From positions 62,001-126,000 of the forward strand of contig NZ_BCWU01000010.1 in NCBI RefSeq assembly GCF_001592365.1: 64,000 nucleotides of DNA, given 5' to 3'. The notes beneath the pieces were generated by a model. The model did not search any database. It saw only the letters and a list, made by a program, of their open reading frames with translations, and was not told where the DNA came from. Below, one piece after another: positions 1-8,023 of the stretch. The translations under genes and the position numbers were made by a program. This stretch comes from Gordonia hydrophobica NBRC 16057. GTDB taxonomy: Bacteria > Actinomycetota > Actinomycetes > Mycobacteriales > Mycobacteriaceae. The stretch's first letter is position 1; every line of letters begins with the position of its first letter.

Positions 1-394
1 GCTGTGATCCGAGCGCGCTGTCGACCTCGCCCAATCCGAACCGGCCCGGCGTGACGGGTTCGACCACGCGGACCATCGACCCGAGGTAATCGGTGGCGGG
101 GAGTTCCTCCTCGGCGCCCACCAGGTAACCGAGGACGATGATCGTGACCAGCGACAGACCGATGCCGGTCGCGAGTCCGACCACCAACGACAGCCAGGTC
201 GGGGTGTCGGTGAACCGCATCAGTCCGCCGCCCAGCAGACCGAAGCCCATGGCGAACGGCGTGACGATGGAGAGCAGCCCGACGCCGCCGTCGCCGAGGT
301 CGAAGTCGACGCCGCCGAAGTCGAGGCCGATGAGCGACAGCAGCGTCAACACCAGTCCCACGCCGCCGACGATCAACAGAACGATGCTCAGCAC
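1..394 (-). CDS. NfeD-like integral membrane protein (3' part outside window)
   Basis: The gene reads leftwards from a GTG at 392-394 and leaves the window, so only about 131 residues are visible. The product begins with a hydrophobic stretch, has a short acidic Asp/Gly-rich loop (about residues 26-35), two more membrane segments (about 38-60 and 66-85), and then a soluble part starting with EEELPATDYLGS and followed by VRVVEPVTPGRFG. Membrane segments followed by a beta-rich, OB-fold-like tail are typical of NfeD/YuaF-type proteins that partner with flotillin-like proteins. The family call rests on this layout only; a plain hypothetical membrane protein is the alternative. A GGGGT run lies about 6 bases before the GTG. 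Confidence 0.55.
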   Translation of the reverse strand, partial: MLSIVLLIVGGVGLVLTLLSLIGLDFGGVDFDLGDGGVGLLSIVTPFAMGFGLLGGGLMRFTDTPTWLSLVVGLATGIGLSLVTIIVLGYLVGAEEELPATDYLGSMVRVVEPVTPGRFGLGEVDSALGSQ

Positions 395-473
395 GCGTAC
401 CCCCAAAGCAGTTGTGGTGTCTCCAGTCTGGCACATCGTGTGCAGTGGACCATTCGGACGTCGGACGGCTCGG

Positions 474-708
474 TCAGAGGAAGACGACCATCAGCCCGAC
501 GCCGAGGAAGACGATGGCCTTCGGCTTCAAGAGATTCACCCACACGCCACGGGTGAACATCGGCCACGCCGCTGTCGGGACCGCGGCCACTGCGGCGTCG
601 GCGTGGGGCTTGGCCCGGATCTGTTGAACACCGAGGTACACCAGGTAGGCGGCGCCGACGTAGCGGATCACCGCGAACGTGGTCGGAGAGTTGGTGACGA
701 TCAGGCGG
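474..708 (-). pseudogene. Remnant of a LysE/RhtB-family amino-acid exporter
   Basis: Read leftwards, the translation contains RYVGAAYLVYLGVQQIRAK and later FTRGVWVNLLKPKAIVFLG, which match the middle of LysE/RhtB exporters (the GAxYLxYLG helix and the F-RG-xxNLLNPKA segment). A complete member is about 200 residues; here only about 70 middle residues remain, with no N-terminal helix and a stop straight after the third helix. The remnant begins almost at the stop codon of the DUF1345 gene (709), so both ends have been lost. No start codon or ribosome site supports expression. Confidence 0.6.
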
Positions 709-1356
709 TCATACGAGTTGCTGCAGAACCTGGAACACCGCCGCCACGACGACGGCATTGAAGAAGAACGCGACGGTGCTGTGGGCGAGGACCGCGCGGC
801 GAGCCGGTCGGGTCAGGACGTCGACGTCGGATGCGGCGAAGCTGGTGCCGATGGTGAACGAGAAGTAGATCATCTCGGGGTAGTCCGGATCGGGCTCGCC
901 CGGCACCGCGAACGGGGGTCGCTGCGGCGCGGCGCGGTCGATGACCGTCATGTAGACGTTCACGAAGCTCATGTTGAGCAGTGCCCACGCGATGACGATC
1001 CCGGCGACGCCGAGCACGCGCAGCCCGCCGGGGTCGTAGCCGGCCTCGGCGAGGTTCTTGCCGACCAGTGTCACGACGGCGGCGTTGACGCCGGCCAGGC
1101 TGGCCGCCAGCGGCATCAGCCACGACAGCCATTGGAAGATTCCGGTGCGGCTGTCGCTGGCACCGCGGAGCGTGAGACGTCGACTCACCAGCCAGGCGGC
1201 CGCCATGTAGGTCACGGCGAGCACCTCCCAGACGAGCATCACGAGGAACGACTCGACGAACAGGCTGAGAAACGACAGGAGGACCAACGCCGAATCGGCT
1301 GCCGTCGCCGCATATCCGGCCAGGCGCGCGGGACGGTCGACGGGGTGCGGGTGCAT
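709..1356 (-). CDS. DUF1345 family membrane protein
   Basis: A 215-residue protein with about five hydrophobic segments. The C-terminal half carries the family's most recognisable stretch, with PDYPEMIYFSFTIGTSFAAS followed by the DVDV motif around residues 155-180, and it ends in a last helix rich in Phe, Val and Ala. The family has no assigned biochemical function; it is an inner-membrane protein. It is transcribed away from the metal ATPase gene that follows, with an intergenic gap of under 90 bases that holds that gene's promoter. Length fits the family. The ATG at 1354-1356 is the only good start. Confidence 0.75.
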   Translation of the reverse strand: MHPHPVDRPARLAGYAATAADSALVLLSFLSLFVESFLVMLVWEVLAVTYMAAAWLVSRRLTLRGASDSRTGIFQWLSWLMPLAASLAGVNAAVVTLVGKNLAEAGYDPGGLRVLGVAGIVIAWALLNMSFVNVYMTVIDRAAPQRPPFAVPGEPDPDYPEMIYFSFTIGTSFAASDVDVLTRPARRAVLAHSTVAFFFNAVVVAAVFQVLQQLV

Positions 1357-1408
1357 GGGGAGAAGCCTACGGGGTGCCGGAATCGTCCTGCCCGGCGCTT
1401 CACTCAGG

Positions 1409-1437
1409 TTGACCGATACCCCCTATGGGTATATGTT
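1409..1437 (+). promoter_or_regulatory. Predicted promoter of the CopB-type ATPase gene
   Basis: A TTGACC hexamer at 1409-1414 and a TATGTT hexamer at 1432-1437 are separated by 17 bases, the ideal sigma-A spacing. The first transcribed base would fall close to 1444, the A of the ATG, so the mRNA is predicted to be leaderless; this agrees with the absence of any purine-rich ribosome site before that ATG. Both hexamers are seen; the transcription start is inferred. Confidence 0.5.
1416..1432. promoter_or_regulatory. CsoR-like copper operator
   Basis: The sequence ATACCCCCTATGGGTAT is an inverted repeat with 6-base arms (ATACCC and GGGTAT) around 5 bases. A/T-flanked C-tract and G-tract dyads of this kind are the usual DNA sites of CsoR-family copper repressors. 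It lies exactly between the predicted -35 and -10 hexamers of the adjacent metal ATPase gene, where a bound repressor would block RNA polymerase. No csoR gene is visible in the window, so the regulator must be elsewhere. Confidence 0.6.
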
Positions 1438-1443
1438 CGAACC

Positions 1444-3561
1444 ATGGAACCGATGGGGAATCACCAGGACCACGGGACGCACGGCGGCGACGGTCACGCG
1501 GAACACGGGGCTCACGCGGGGCACGGGGCCGACCATGTCGCCGTCTTCCGCAGACTGTTCTGGGCCATGACCGTCCTCGCCGTGCCGGTGGTGGCCTTCG
1601 ACCCGATGTTCGGCGATCTGCTGGGTTACGAGGTGCCGGGGTGGGCGCGCTGGATCGCACCGGCCCTCGGCACCGTGATCTACCTCTGGGGCGGGCGCCC
1701 CTTCCTGACCGGAGCCGTCAGCGAGATCCGGGACCGCAAGCCCGGCATGATGCTGCTGATCGGGACGGCCATCACCGTCGCCTTCGTGTCCTCGTGGGGA
1801 GCGACCATCGGCGTGATCAGTCACGAGTTGAGCTTCTGGTGGGAGCTCGCACTCCTGGTGGTGATCATGCTGCTGGGACACTGGATCGAGATGGCGTCGC
1901 TCGCGCAGACCACGTCGGCACTCGATTCACTGGCGGCGTTGCTGCCTGATGAGGCGGAGGTGGTGGTCGACGACGCGATCCACCGCGTCGCACCCGCCGA
2001 TCTTCGGATCGACGACGTCGTCCTGGTCCGTCCTGGCGCGTCGATGCCGGCCGACGGCGTCGTCGTCGACGGATCGGCCGACGTCGACGAGTCGATGGTG
2101 ACCGGCGAATCCCGCACGGTCCGTCGATCCGTGGGCGACCACGTGGTCGCGGGCACCATCGCCACCGACTCCGGGCTCCGCGTCCAGGTGACCGCAGTGG
2201 GCGACGAGACGACGCTGGCCGGCATCGGGCGCTTGGTCGCCGACGCGCAGGCATCATCATCGAAGGCGCAGCGCCTGGCCGATCGAGCGGCCGGATGGCT
2301 GTTCTGGTTCGCACTGGGATCCGCCGCGCTCACCGCGATCGTTTGGCTGGCACTCGGCATGCCCGACACCGCGATCGTCCGCGTCATCACGGTCCTGGTG
2401 ATCGCCTGCCCCCACGCACTCGGACTCGCGATTCCACTCGTCGTCTCGATTGCGACCGAGCGAGCCGCCCGCGGCGGGGTCCTGGTGAAGGACCGGTTGG
2501 CGTTGGAACAGATGAGGTCGGTCGACACCGTCCTGTTCGACAAGACCGGCACCCTCACCAAGGGCACCCCGACCGTCGTCGAGGTGGCGGCGACCGCCGG
2601 CCGCACGTCCGACGAGGTCCTCGCGCTCGCCGCGTCCGCCGAGACCGACAGTGAACACCCGCTCGCGGCGGCGATCGTCGATGCGGCGTCGAACCGCGAC
2701 CTCACGGTGCCCGCCGCCGCCGACTTCACCTCCGAACCGGCGACCGGAGTCGCCGCGACGATCGACGGCGCGCGCGTCGAGGTCGGCGGACCCAGGATGC
2801 TCGCACTCCATGACGCGGCGGAGCTGCCCGTCGCCGACCGGTGGCGAGCGGAGGGCGCCATCATCCTGCACGTGGTGGTCGACGGTCAGGTGGTCGGAGC
2901 GGTGAAGCTGGCCGATGACATCCGTCCGGAGTCCGCCGAGGCGATCGAGGCCTTGCATCGGCTCGGCGCCGCGGTGGTGATGATCACCGGTGACGCCCGC
3001 GCCGTCGCCGACACCGTCGCAGCCGAAGTGGGAGTCGACCGCGTCTACGCCCAGGTACGCCCCGAGGACAAGGCGGGCGTGGTCGCGGAACTGCAGGCCG
3101 AGGGTCGCACCGTCGCCATGGTGGGTGACGGAGTGAACGACGCGCCCGCGCTCGCCGGCGCCGACGTCGGCATCGCGATCGGTGCGGGCACCGATGTCGC
3201 GATCGCGTCGGCCGGTGTGGTGCTGGCGAGTTCGGACCCGCGGTCGGTGCTCTCGGTGATCGAGCTCTCGCGTGCCGGATATCGCAAGATGCAGCAGAAC
3301 CTGTGGTGGGCAGCGGGGTACAACCTGATCGCGGTGCCGTTGGCTGCGGGCGTGCTGGCACCGGTCGGCTTCCTGATGCCGATGAGCGTCGGCGCCGTTC
3401 TGATGTCGTTGTCGACGATCGTCGTGGCGCTCAACTCGCAACTCCTGCGCCGGCTCGACCTCGATCCGCAGACCAGTGCGGATCGCGTGCTGCGTGGATC
3501 CGCAGCGACGGTGCGGACCGGTCAGCCTGCGACGAAGTCGTCCCAATTGGTCGACAGGTAG
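1444..3561 (+). CDS. CopB-type heavy-metal P-type ATPase (CPH motif)
   Basis: A 705-residue P1B ATPase that exports a soft metal, most likely copper, across the cytoplasmic membrane. The first 35 residues are His-rich (many H-G and H-A pairs), the usual N-terminal metal-binding tail of CopB-type pumps, and there is no CxxC domain. Visible motifs: TGES at 220-223, CPH at 322-324 (the P1B-3 signature; CopA-type pumps have CPC), the phosphorylated Asp366 in DKTGT, SEHPLA, and GDGVNDAPAL. The reading frame is open far upstream but the ATG at 1444 is chosen because the promoter and CsoR-like operator lie just before it. The 3' end overlaps the convergent oxidoreductase gene by 40 bases. Confidence 0.9.
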   Translation: MEPMGNHQDHGTHGGDGHAEHGAHAGHGADHVAVFRRLFWAMTVLAVPVVAFDPMFGDLLGYEVPGWARWIAPALGTVIYLWGGRPFLTGAVSEIRDRKPGMMLLIGTAITVAFVSSWGATIGVISHELSFWWELALLVVIMLLGHWIEMASLAQTTSALDSLAALLPDEAEVVVDDAIHRVAPADLRIDDVVLVRPGASMPADGVVVDGSADVDESMVTGESRTVRRSVGDHVVAGTIATDSGLRVQVTAVGDETTLAGIGRLVADAQASSSKAQRLADRAAGWLFWFALGSAALTAIVWLALGMPDTAIVRVITVLVIACPHALGLAIPLVVSIATERAARGGVLVKDRLALEQMRSVDTVLFDKTGTLTKGTPTVVEVAATAGRTSDEVLALAASAETDSEHPLAAAIVDAASNRDLTVPAAADFTSEPATGVAATIDGARVEVGGPRMLALHDAAELPVADRWRAEGAIILHVVVDGQVVGAVKLADDIRPESAEAIEALHRLGAAVVMITGDARAVADTVAAEVGVDRVYAQVRPEDKAGVVAELQAEGRTVAMVGDGVNDAPALAGADVGIAIGAGTDVAIASAGVVLASSDPRSVLSVIELSRAGYRKMQQNLWWAAGYNLIAVPLAAGVLAPVGFLMPMSVGAVLMSLSTIVVALNSQLLRRLDLDPQTSADRVLRGSAATVRTGQPATKSSQLVDR

Positions 3562-4598
3562 TCGAGGAACGCCGGACCGATCGACTCGGCCCGCATATGC
3601 GCGGCGGTCACCGGTTGCGGGATCGAGGCGAAGTCGGGATCGGCGATCACCCGCGCCGCGAAATCGTGGTGCAGGATGCCGCCGGTCCCGATCAGGACGA
3701 AGTCGACGCCCGATTGGAGGCAGTCGCGCACGTGGTCGCCGCCGAGGATCTTGCCCGCGACACCGAGACGGGTGGTGCCGCGCGGCAGGTCGGTGAAGTG
3801 GTCGAGCATCCGACGGCCGTGATGCTCGGACTCGTGCGGTTGCTTGAACGCGTCCCACAGTGACATGTCGAGATAGTCGAGTTGCCCCGAACCCAGCATC
3901 TGCGCAGCGAGCTCGCGACCGTCCGCGAGCGGGATGCCGTAGCGCTCGGGTGAGAGGCGCAGTCCCACTTGGAAGTCCGGTCCGGTCGCCGCACGAACAG
4001 CGTCGACCGCCTCGTGGATGATCCGGAAACGATTGTCGGCGCTGCCGCCGTACTTGTCTGTGCGGTCGTTGCTGCGGGCGTCCAGGAACTGGCAGAGCAG
4101 GTAGCCGTGCGCGCCGTGGATCTCGGCGCCGTCGAAGCCCGCGGACTCGGCGAGCGCCGCAGCAGCCGCGAAATCGGCCACGGTGGCCTCCACCTCGGCG
4201 GTCGTCATCGCCGTCGCGTTTTTGGCCGGATCATTCCACGGTGCGGCGCGCGACACGTCGAACTGACCGTCGCCGCGTCGTCCACCGTGCTGCAACTGAA
4301 TGGTCGAGACCGCGCCCGCGGCGCGCAGGCCGGTCGCCAGTCGAGTCAGGCCGGGGAGGTGGTCCGCACCGCTCGTGCCGAGCTGGCCGCTGAAGGTGTG
4401 TCCCTTCTCCGACACCCAGGCGGCACAGGTCATCACCATGCCGAAGCCGCCTTGGGCGCGGCGGACCAGCCAGGCGTACTCGTCGTCGGACAGGGTTCCG
4501 TCGGGGTTGCTCTGCAGATTGGTCAGCGGGGCGAGCGCGATCCGATTGGGCCACGACGGGCCGTGCGCGAAGTCGAGCGGGGCAGCGGGAGAGGTCAC
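3522..4598 (-). CDS. Old Yellow Enzyme family NADH:flavin oxidoreductase
   Basis: A 358-residue FMN-binding TIM-barrel oxidoreductase. Family features are clear: an N-terminal NRIALAPLTNLQS (FMN-binding strand), QLQHGGR, the catalytic pair in EIHGAHGYLLCQFL (His-x-x-His), RSNDRTDKYGGS, and a late VLIGTGGILHHDF in the phosphate-binding part. Such enzymes reduce alkenes activated by a carbonyl, or act in xenobiotic and quinone reduction; the substrate is unknown. The GTG at 4596-4598 (VTSPAAPLDFA...) is preferred, because an upstream ATG would place the start inside the arabinosyltransferase gene. It is convergent with the metal ATPase gene and follows the emb genes on the same strand after a 56-base gap. 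Confidence 0.85.
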   Translation of the reverse strand: MTSPAAPLDFAHGPSWPNRIALAPLTNLQSNPDGTLSDDEYAWLVRRAQGGFGMVMTCAAWVSEKGHTFSGQLGTSGADHLPGLTRLATGLRAAGAVSTIQLQHGGRRGDGQFDVSRAAPWNDPAKNATAMTTAEVEATVADFAAAAALAESAGFDGAEIHGAHGYLLCQFLDARSNDRTDKYGGSADNRFRIIHEAVDAVRAATGPDFQVGLRLSPERYGIPLADGRELAAQMLGSGQLDYLDMSLWDAFKQPHESEHHGRRMLDHFTDLPRGTTRLGVAGKILGGDHVRDCLQSGVDFVLIGTGGILHHDFAARVIADPDFASIPQPVTAAHMRAESIGPAFLDYLSTNWDDFVAG

Positions 4599-4654
4599 CT
4601 CGCTCAGTGTAGAGATGTCGCGGCACGGTCCGTCGGTCGCCCGATCGCGTGCGA

Positions 4655-7600
4655 TCAGTTCTTGATCACGCGCATCGGGCCGGGCGTCCACAGTCCGGTG
4701 TGGCTCTCCCGCGTCAGCGTGAGATCAGCATCGGTCTGGGGCAGCAGCGGTGTGAACCGCTGCAGCGAACCCCAGTCACGGGCCCAGTCGTTCTTGAGGT
4801 AGGCCGGGATCTCCGTGGGACGCAGTTCGTTCTCGGTGATGCCGAGCGGGCCGCCGTAGTCGCCGGCCATCCACCGCGCCGAGTTCACTCGCTCGCCCTC
4901 GGCGTCCGGGGTGATCCGCCACTTCGGCGTCTCGAGAACGCCGTGAACCACACCCGAGGGTCGCTGGCACGGGAACGCGAACGCGACCTCCCAGTCCAGC
5001 AGCACCGGATCGTCCTTGCCGACGAGCGCGTTCAACGTCTCCATCGTGGCCACGCGCGGCGGCGTCACCGCGACCCAGGCGTCGACGCTGGGCGAGGTGT
5101 CGGTCGCGACGATGCGGACGACGCTCGCGCCGGCCGGGATCTGACTCATCGGGAATCGCAGGTTGCGCCACTCCGGAGCACCGCCCGCATCGAACGGCGT
5201 CAACGAGGCGACGGTCTTCACACTGCCGTCCGGTTGCACGCGTCCGGCTTCCAGCCGCACACTCTGTCCGTCGCGCAGCACGGCGACCTCGTCGATGCTC
5301 TCGACCTGCCCGGCCACCGCCATCGTGATCAGCGGCCGATCGGGAGACCGCTCCGGCAGTTGATACCAGCCGGACGTCAGTTGACCGGTCCCCGACTTGT
5401 CCCGGTAGGTGCCCAGGACCGGGACCTTGCTCTGGTCGAGGCCGAAGGGCAGCTTGACGCTCGACCCGTTGACGCCGCGGCTCGACGTGGTGCCGCCCGA
5501 GGTGTCCGACGTGGTGCCCTCGTCCGCGGTGTCGTCGGTCGCGGAGGTCCGCTGACTGTCGTCGACCGCCTGAGCGCCGGTGTCGCTGTCGGAGTCGTCC
5601 GAACTCTTCTCGGCATCGCTCACGAGATGCTCGGGCACACCGTCGGGGTTGAAACCGGCCGGTGAGTCGGGGCCGCCCGCGAGCGCCTGCCCGACGCTCA
5701 GTGTGGGCCGGCCCGGCAGCGTGGCGGGGGAGAGCACGCCCGCGTTCGGATCGGGCTCGACGAGGACCGCCTCGGCGAGCGCACACGGCTTGCCGCGGAA
5801 CGTGTCGATGTTCGAGCTCGCCCACGACCACGAGTCGGCCTGCGCACGATAGGCCTTCGCGAACGACATCATGTTGAACGCGAGCATCGCGGCCGTGATG
5901 ATGACCAGGGAGTACATCGGCAACTTGTCGAGGGTGCGCGACGGACCGCGCAGATACGGCGTGGTCGTGTTCGCGTCGTCGACGGTGTCGACGACGTCGG
6001 TGCGGGGCGACGCGTCGTCGCGGTAGTACTGCCAGAGACCGAGTGCGGTCAGTGCGACGGCGACGGCGAAGATCGGCCAGAACAGGCCGATGCCTGCGAC
6101 ATGCGGGGTGTCATCCGCCCAGGGGATGCCGTAACTGCCCACGTACCACCACTGATTGCGGCCTGCGAACGCCACGGCGAGTGCATAGGCGCTGGCTGCG
6201 GCGAAGAACGTGCGATTGCATCGCCGTCGCAGCACGCTGGGCTGCACGAATGCGGTCGCCGCCGCGGCGAGCGGACCTGCCAGGGATGCGAACACGCCCA
6301 TCTGGTGGGTGGCCTTGGTCGGGACGAAGGCCAGCACGGCGACCGATCCGCCGGTGACGGCGATGAGACGCCACAGCGCGGCGGTCGCGACGCCCGGCAC
6401 GTTGTGCTTGCGGACCAGCACCAGGACCACCAGCAGGACCGAGAGGATGGTGACGAAGATGCCGACCCGGCGAGCGATGGAGCCGTCGGGCGTCGGATTG
6501 AGCAGGATGTACCAGCGCATGGCCTCGGTCCACCACTTGTTGGTGGGGCCGACGACGCCCTGGGCCTTGACGCCCTCGATGATCGTCGCGATCGGCTGGT
6601 CGGCGAAGATCTCGTAGAGCACCAGCAGTCCGGAGGCGATCAACGGGATCACGATCGGCGCCAGCCCGTCGCGGCGACGGCGGTACTTCGCCCGACGCAG
6701 CATCGGGCGCAGTGCGGCGAGCAGTGCCACCGCGGCGATGGCTCCGACCGGATGAATGGTGAGCGTGAAGGCAGCGGAGATGATCGCGAGCGCGAACGGC
6801 ATGAAGCGTCCGGTGGCGATGGCGCGTTCCACCAGCACCCAGGTCAGCAGGATGCCGAGGGTGATCGCAGGCTCCACCCGCAGGCCGTTGTTGAACGGCA
6901 GCCAGACGGCGAGGAACGCCAGGGCGGCAGCCCAGAGCGCCACCTTCGACCCGGCGATGGTCCGCCCCAGTCGGGGGATGGCGATGCGGCTGATCAGGAA
7001 CCACGTGGCGCAGGCGAACAAGAAGGGCAGCAGGCGCAGCCACGGGACCGCGGTGCTGATCTCCATCCATTTCGCGAGGTACTGGTAGTGCCAGCCGAAC
7101 GGGTCTTGGGGGACGCCGAAGTAGCGGTAGTAGTTGTCGAGATAGCCTGCGCCGGGCGCGACGCGTCCGACCGTCACCTGGTACCCGTCGTCGGCGGTGT
7201 TGCCGCCGATCATCAACCAGACCAGCAGTACCGCGGTGATGAACGCGTCGACGATGGTCGGGCGCCACCATCCGCGTGGCAGCAGTCGACGCAGTCGACG
7301 GCCGTCGCGGGCGTCGAGGACGGCGAGCGCGATGATCGAGACGATCGTCGCCAGCACACCGACGATCAGGAGCGTCCGCTTGAGTGCGGTGGGGCTGGTG
7401 CTGAAGCGAGTGTCGATGGTGGATCGGAAGCTCAGCCCCTCCGTCGGGGTGGTCTTCGGCAGATCGGTGTAGACGCCGATGATCTGCGGTCGGGCGTCCG
7501 GATTCGCGATCTCGAACGTGCCGTGCTCGACGGTGATGCCCTCGACTCCGCCACGTGTGCCGGTGGTGTCGGCGTGGACGACGATCCGGCAGTCGGTCGA

Positions 7601-8023
7601 GCCCTGCGCCTGGGCTCGCGGCACGGTCAGCAGGACGGAGTTGCGTTCGGTGACGAGGATGTTGTCGTGCGTGGCGGTGATGAACAAGCCGACTTGGCGC
7701 GCGTTGAGTCCGGTCTTCGGCACGGTCGACAGCAGCACGCCCCCGTTCTCCGGCAGGGCGGCCGCCAGTGAACACGGAACCGTCACGTCCATGGACGTGG
7801 GGTTGAACGACACATTGGGCGCGACCACGTTCTCGACGGTCGGTGCGGCGCCTTCGGACGTCGCCTGCGGCCAGACGATCTCGGCGTTCGTGTACGTGAC
7901 GGGCAGCAGTGGTGCGGCCAGGGCCAGCAGGATGCCGATCAGTCCCGTCACGATGGCCACCGTCTTGGCGACGGCGGTGGTGCGTGCCGAGCGCTCGGTG
8001 GTGCGCGGGGTCGGGTCAGTCAT
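4655..8023 (-). CDS. Arabinosyltransferase, EmbA/B/C family (second of two)
   Basis: A 1122-residue GT-C membrane glycosyltransferase that adds arabinofuranose from decaprenyl-phospho-arabinose to cell-wall arabinogalactan or lipoarabinomannan, the ethambutol-target family. The N-terminal helix (about 20-42) is followed by an extracytoplasmic domain, a helix at about 217-236, and the catalytic Asp278-Asp279 in TADDGYQ, which matches the DD pair of mycobacterial Emb proteins. A long multi-helix region and a C-terminal carbohydrate-binding part (after about residue 760) follow; the latter contains a low-complexity Ser/Asp/Thr linker near residues 805-850. The start ATG has a good GGAGGA site 5 bases upstream and overlaps the preceding gene by 8 bases, so translation is probably coupled. 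It seems closer to EmbB than to EmbA, but I would not assign the letter. Confidence 0.9.
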   Translation of the reverse strand: MTDPTPRTTERSARTTAVAKTVAIVTGLIGILLALAAPLLPVTYTNAEIVWPQATSEGAAPTVENVVAPNVSFNPTSMDVTVPCSLAAALPENGGVLLSTVPKTGLNARQVGLFITATHDNILVTERNSVLLTVPRAQAQGSTDCRIVVHADTTGTRGGVEGITVEHGTFEIANPDARPQIIGVYTDLPKTTPTEGLSFRSTIDTRFSTSPTALKRTLLIVGVLATIVSIIALAVLDARDGRRLRRLLPRGWWRPTIVDAFITAVLLVWLMIGGNTADDGYQVTVGRVAPGAGYLDNYYRYFGVPQDPFGWHYQYLAKWMEISTAVPWLRLLPFLFACATWFLISRIAIPRLGRTIAGSKVALWAAALAFLAVWLPFNNGLRVEPAITLGILLTWVLVERAIATGRFMPFALAIISAAFTLTIHPVGAIAAVALLAALRPMLRRAKYRRRRDGLAPIVIPLIASGLLVLYEIFADQPIATIIEGVKAQGVVGPTNKWWTEAMRWYILLNPTPDGSIARRVGIFVTILSVLLVVLVLVRKHNVPGVATAALWRLIAVTGGSVAVLAFVPTKATHQMGVFASLAGPLAAAATAFVQPSVLRRRCNRTFFAAASAYALAVAFAGRNQWWYVGSYGIPWADDTPHVAGIGLFWPIFAVAVALTALGLWQYYRDDASPRTDVVDTVDDANTTTPYLRGPSRTLDKLPMYSLVIITAAMLAFNMMSFAKAYRAQADSWSWASSNIDTFRGKPCALAEAVLVEPDPNAGVLSPATLPGRPTLSVGQALAGGPDSPAGFNPDGVPEHLVSDAEKSSDDSDSDTGAQAVDDSQRTSATDDTADEGTTSDTSGGTTSSRGVNGSSVKLPFGLDQSKVPVLGTYRDKSGTGQLTSGWYQLPERSPDRPLITMAVAGQVESIDEVAVLRDGQSVRLEAGRVQPDGSVKTVASLTPFDAGGAPEWRNLRFPMSQIPAGASVVRIVATDTSPSVDAWVAVTPPRVATMETLNALVGKDDPVLLDWEVAFAFPCQRPSGVVHGVLETPKWRITPDAEGERVNSARWMAGDYGGPLGITENELRPTEIPAYLKNDWARDWGSLQRFTPLLPQTDADLTLTRESHTGLWTPGPMRVIKN

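Noticed and set aside
679-1443. Long in-frame extension upstream of the CopB-type ATPase gene
   Set aside because: It overlaps the DUF1345 gene on the other strand, is Arg/Asp-rich nonsense in composition, and the promoter and CsoR-like operator lie just before the ATG at 1444.
2257-3858. 533-codon open frame opposite the CopB-type ATPase gene
   Set aside because: Antisense shadow of a high-GC gene: Arg/Pro/His-rich translation with no family motif.
6101-7775. Two frames of over 550 codons overlapping the second arabinosyltransferase gene
   Set aside because: Both are shadows of the emb gene; their composition (Arg, Gly, Asp, His) is typical of antisense high-GC frames.
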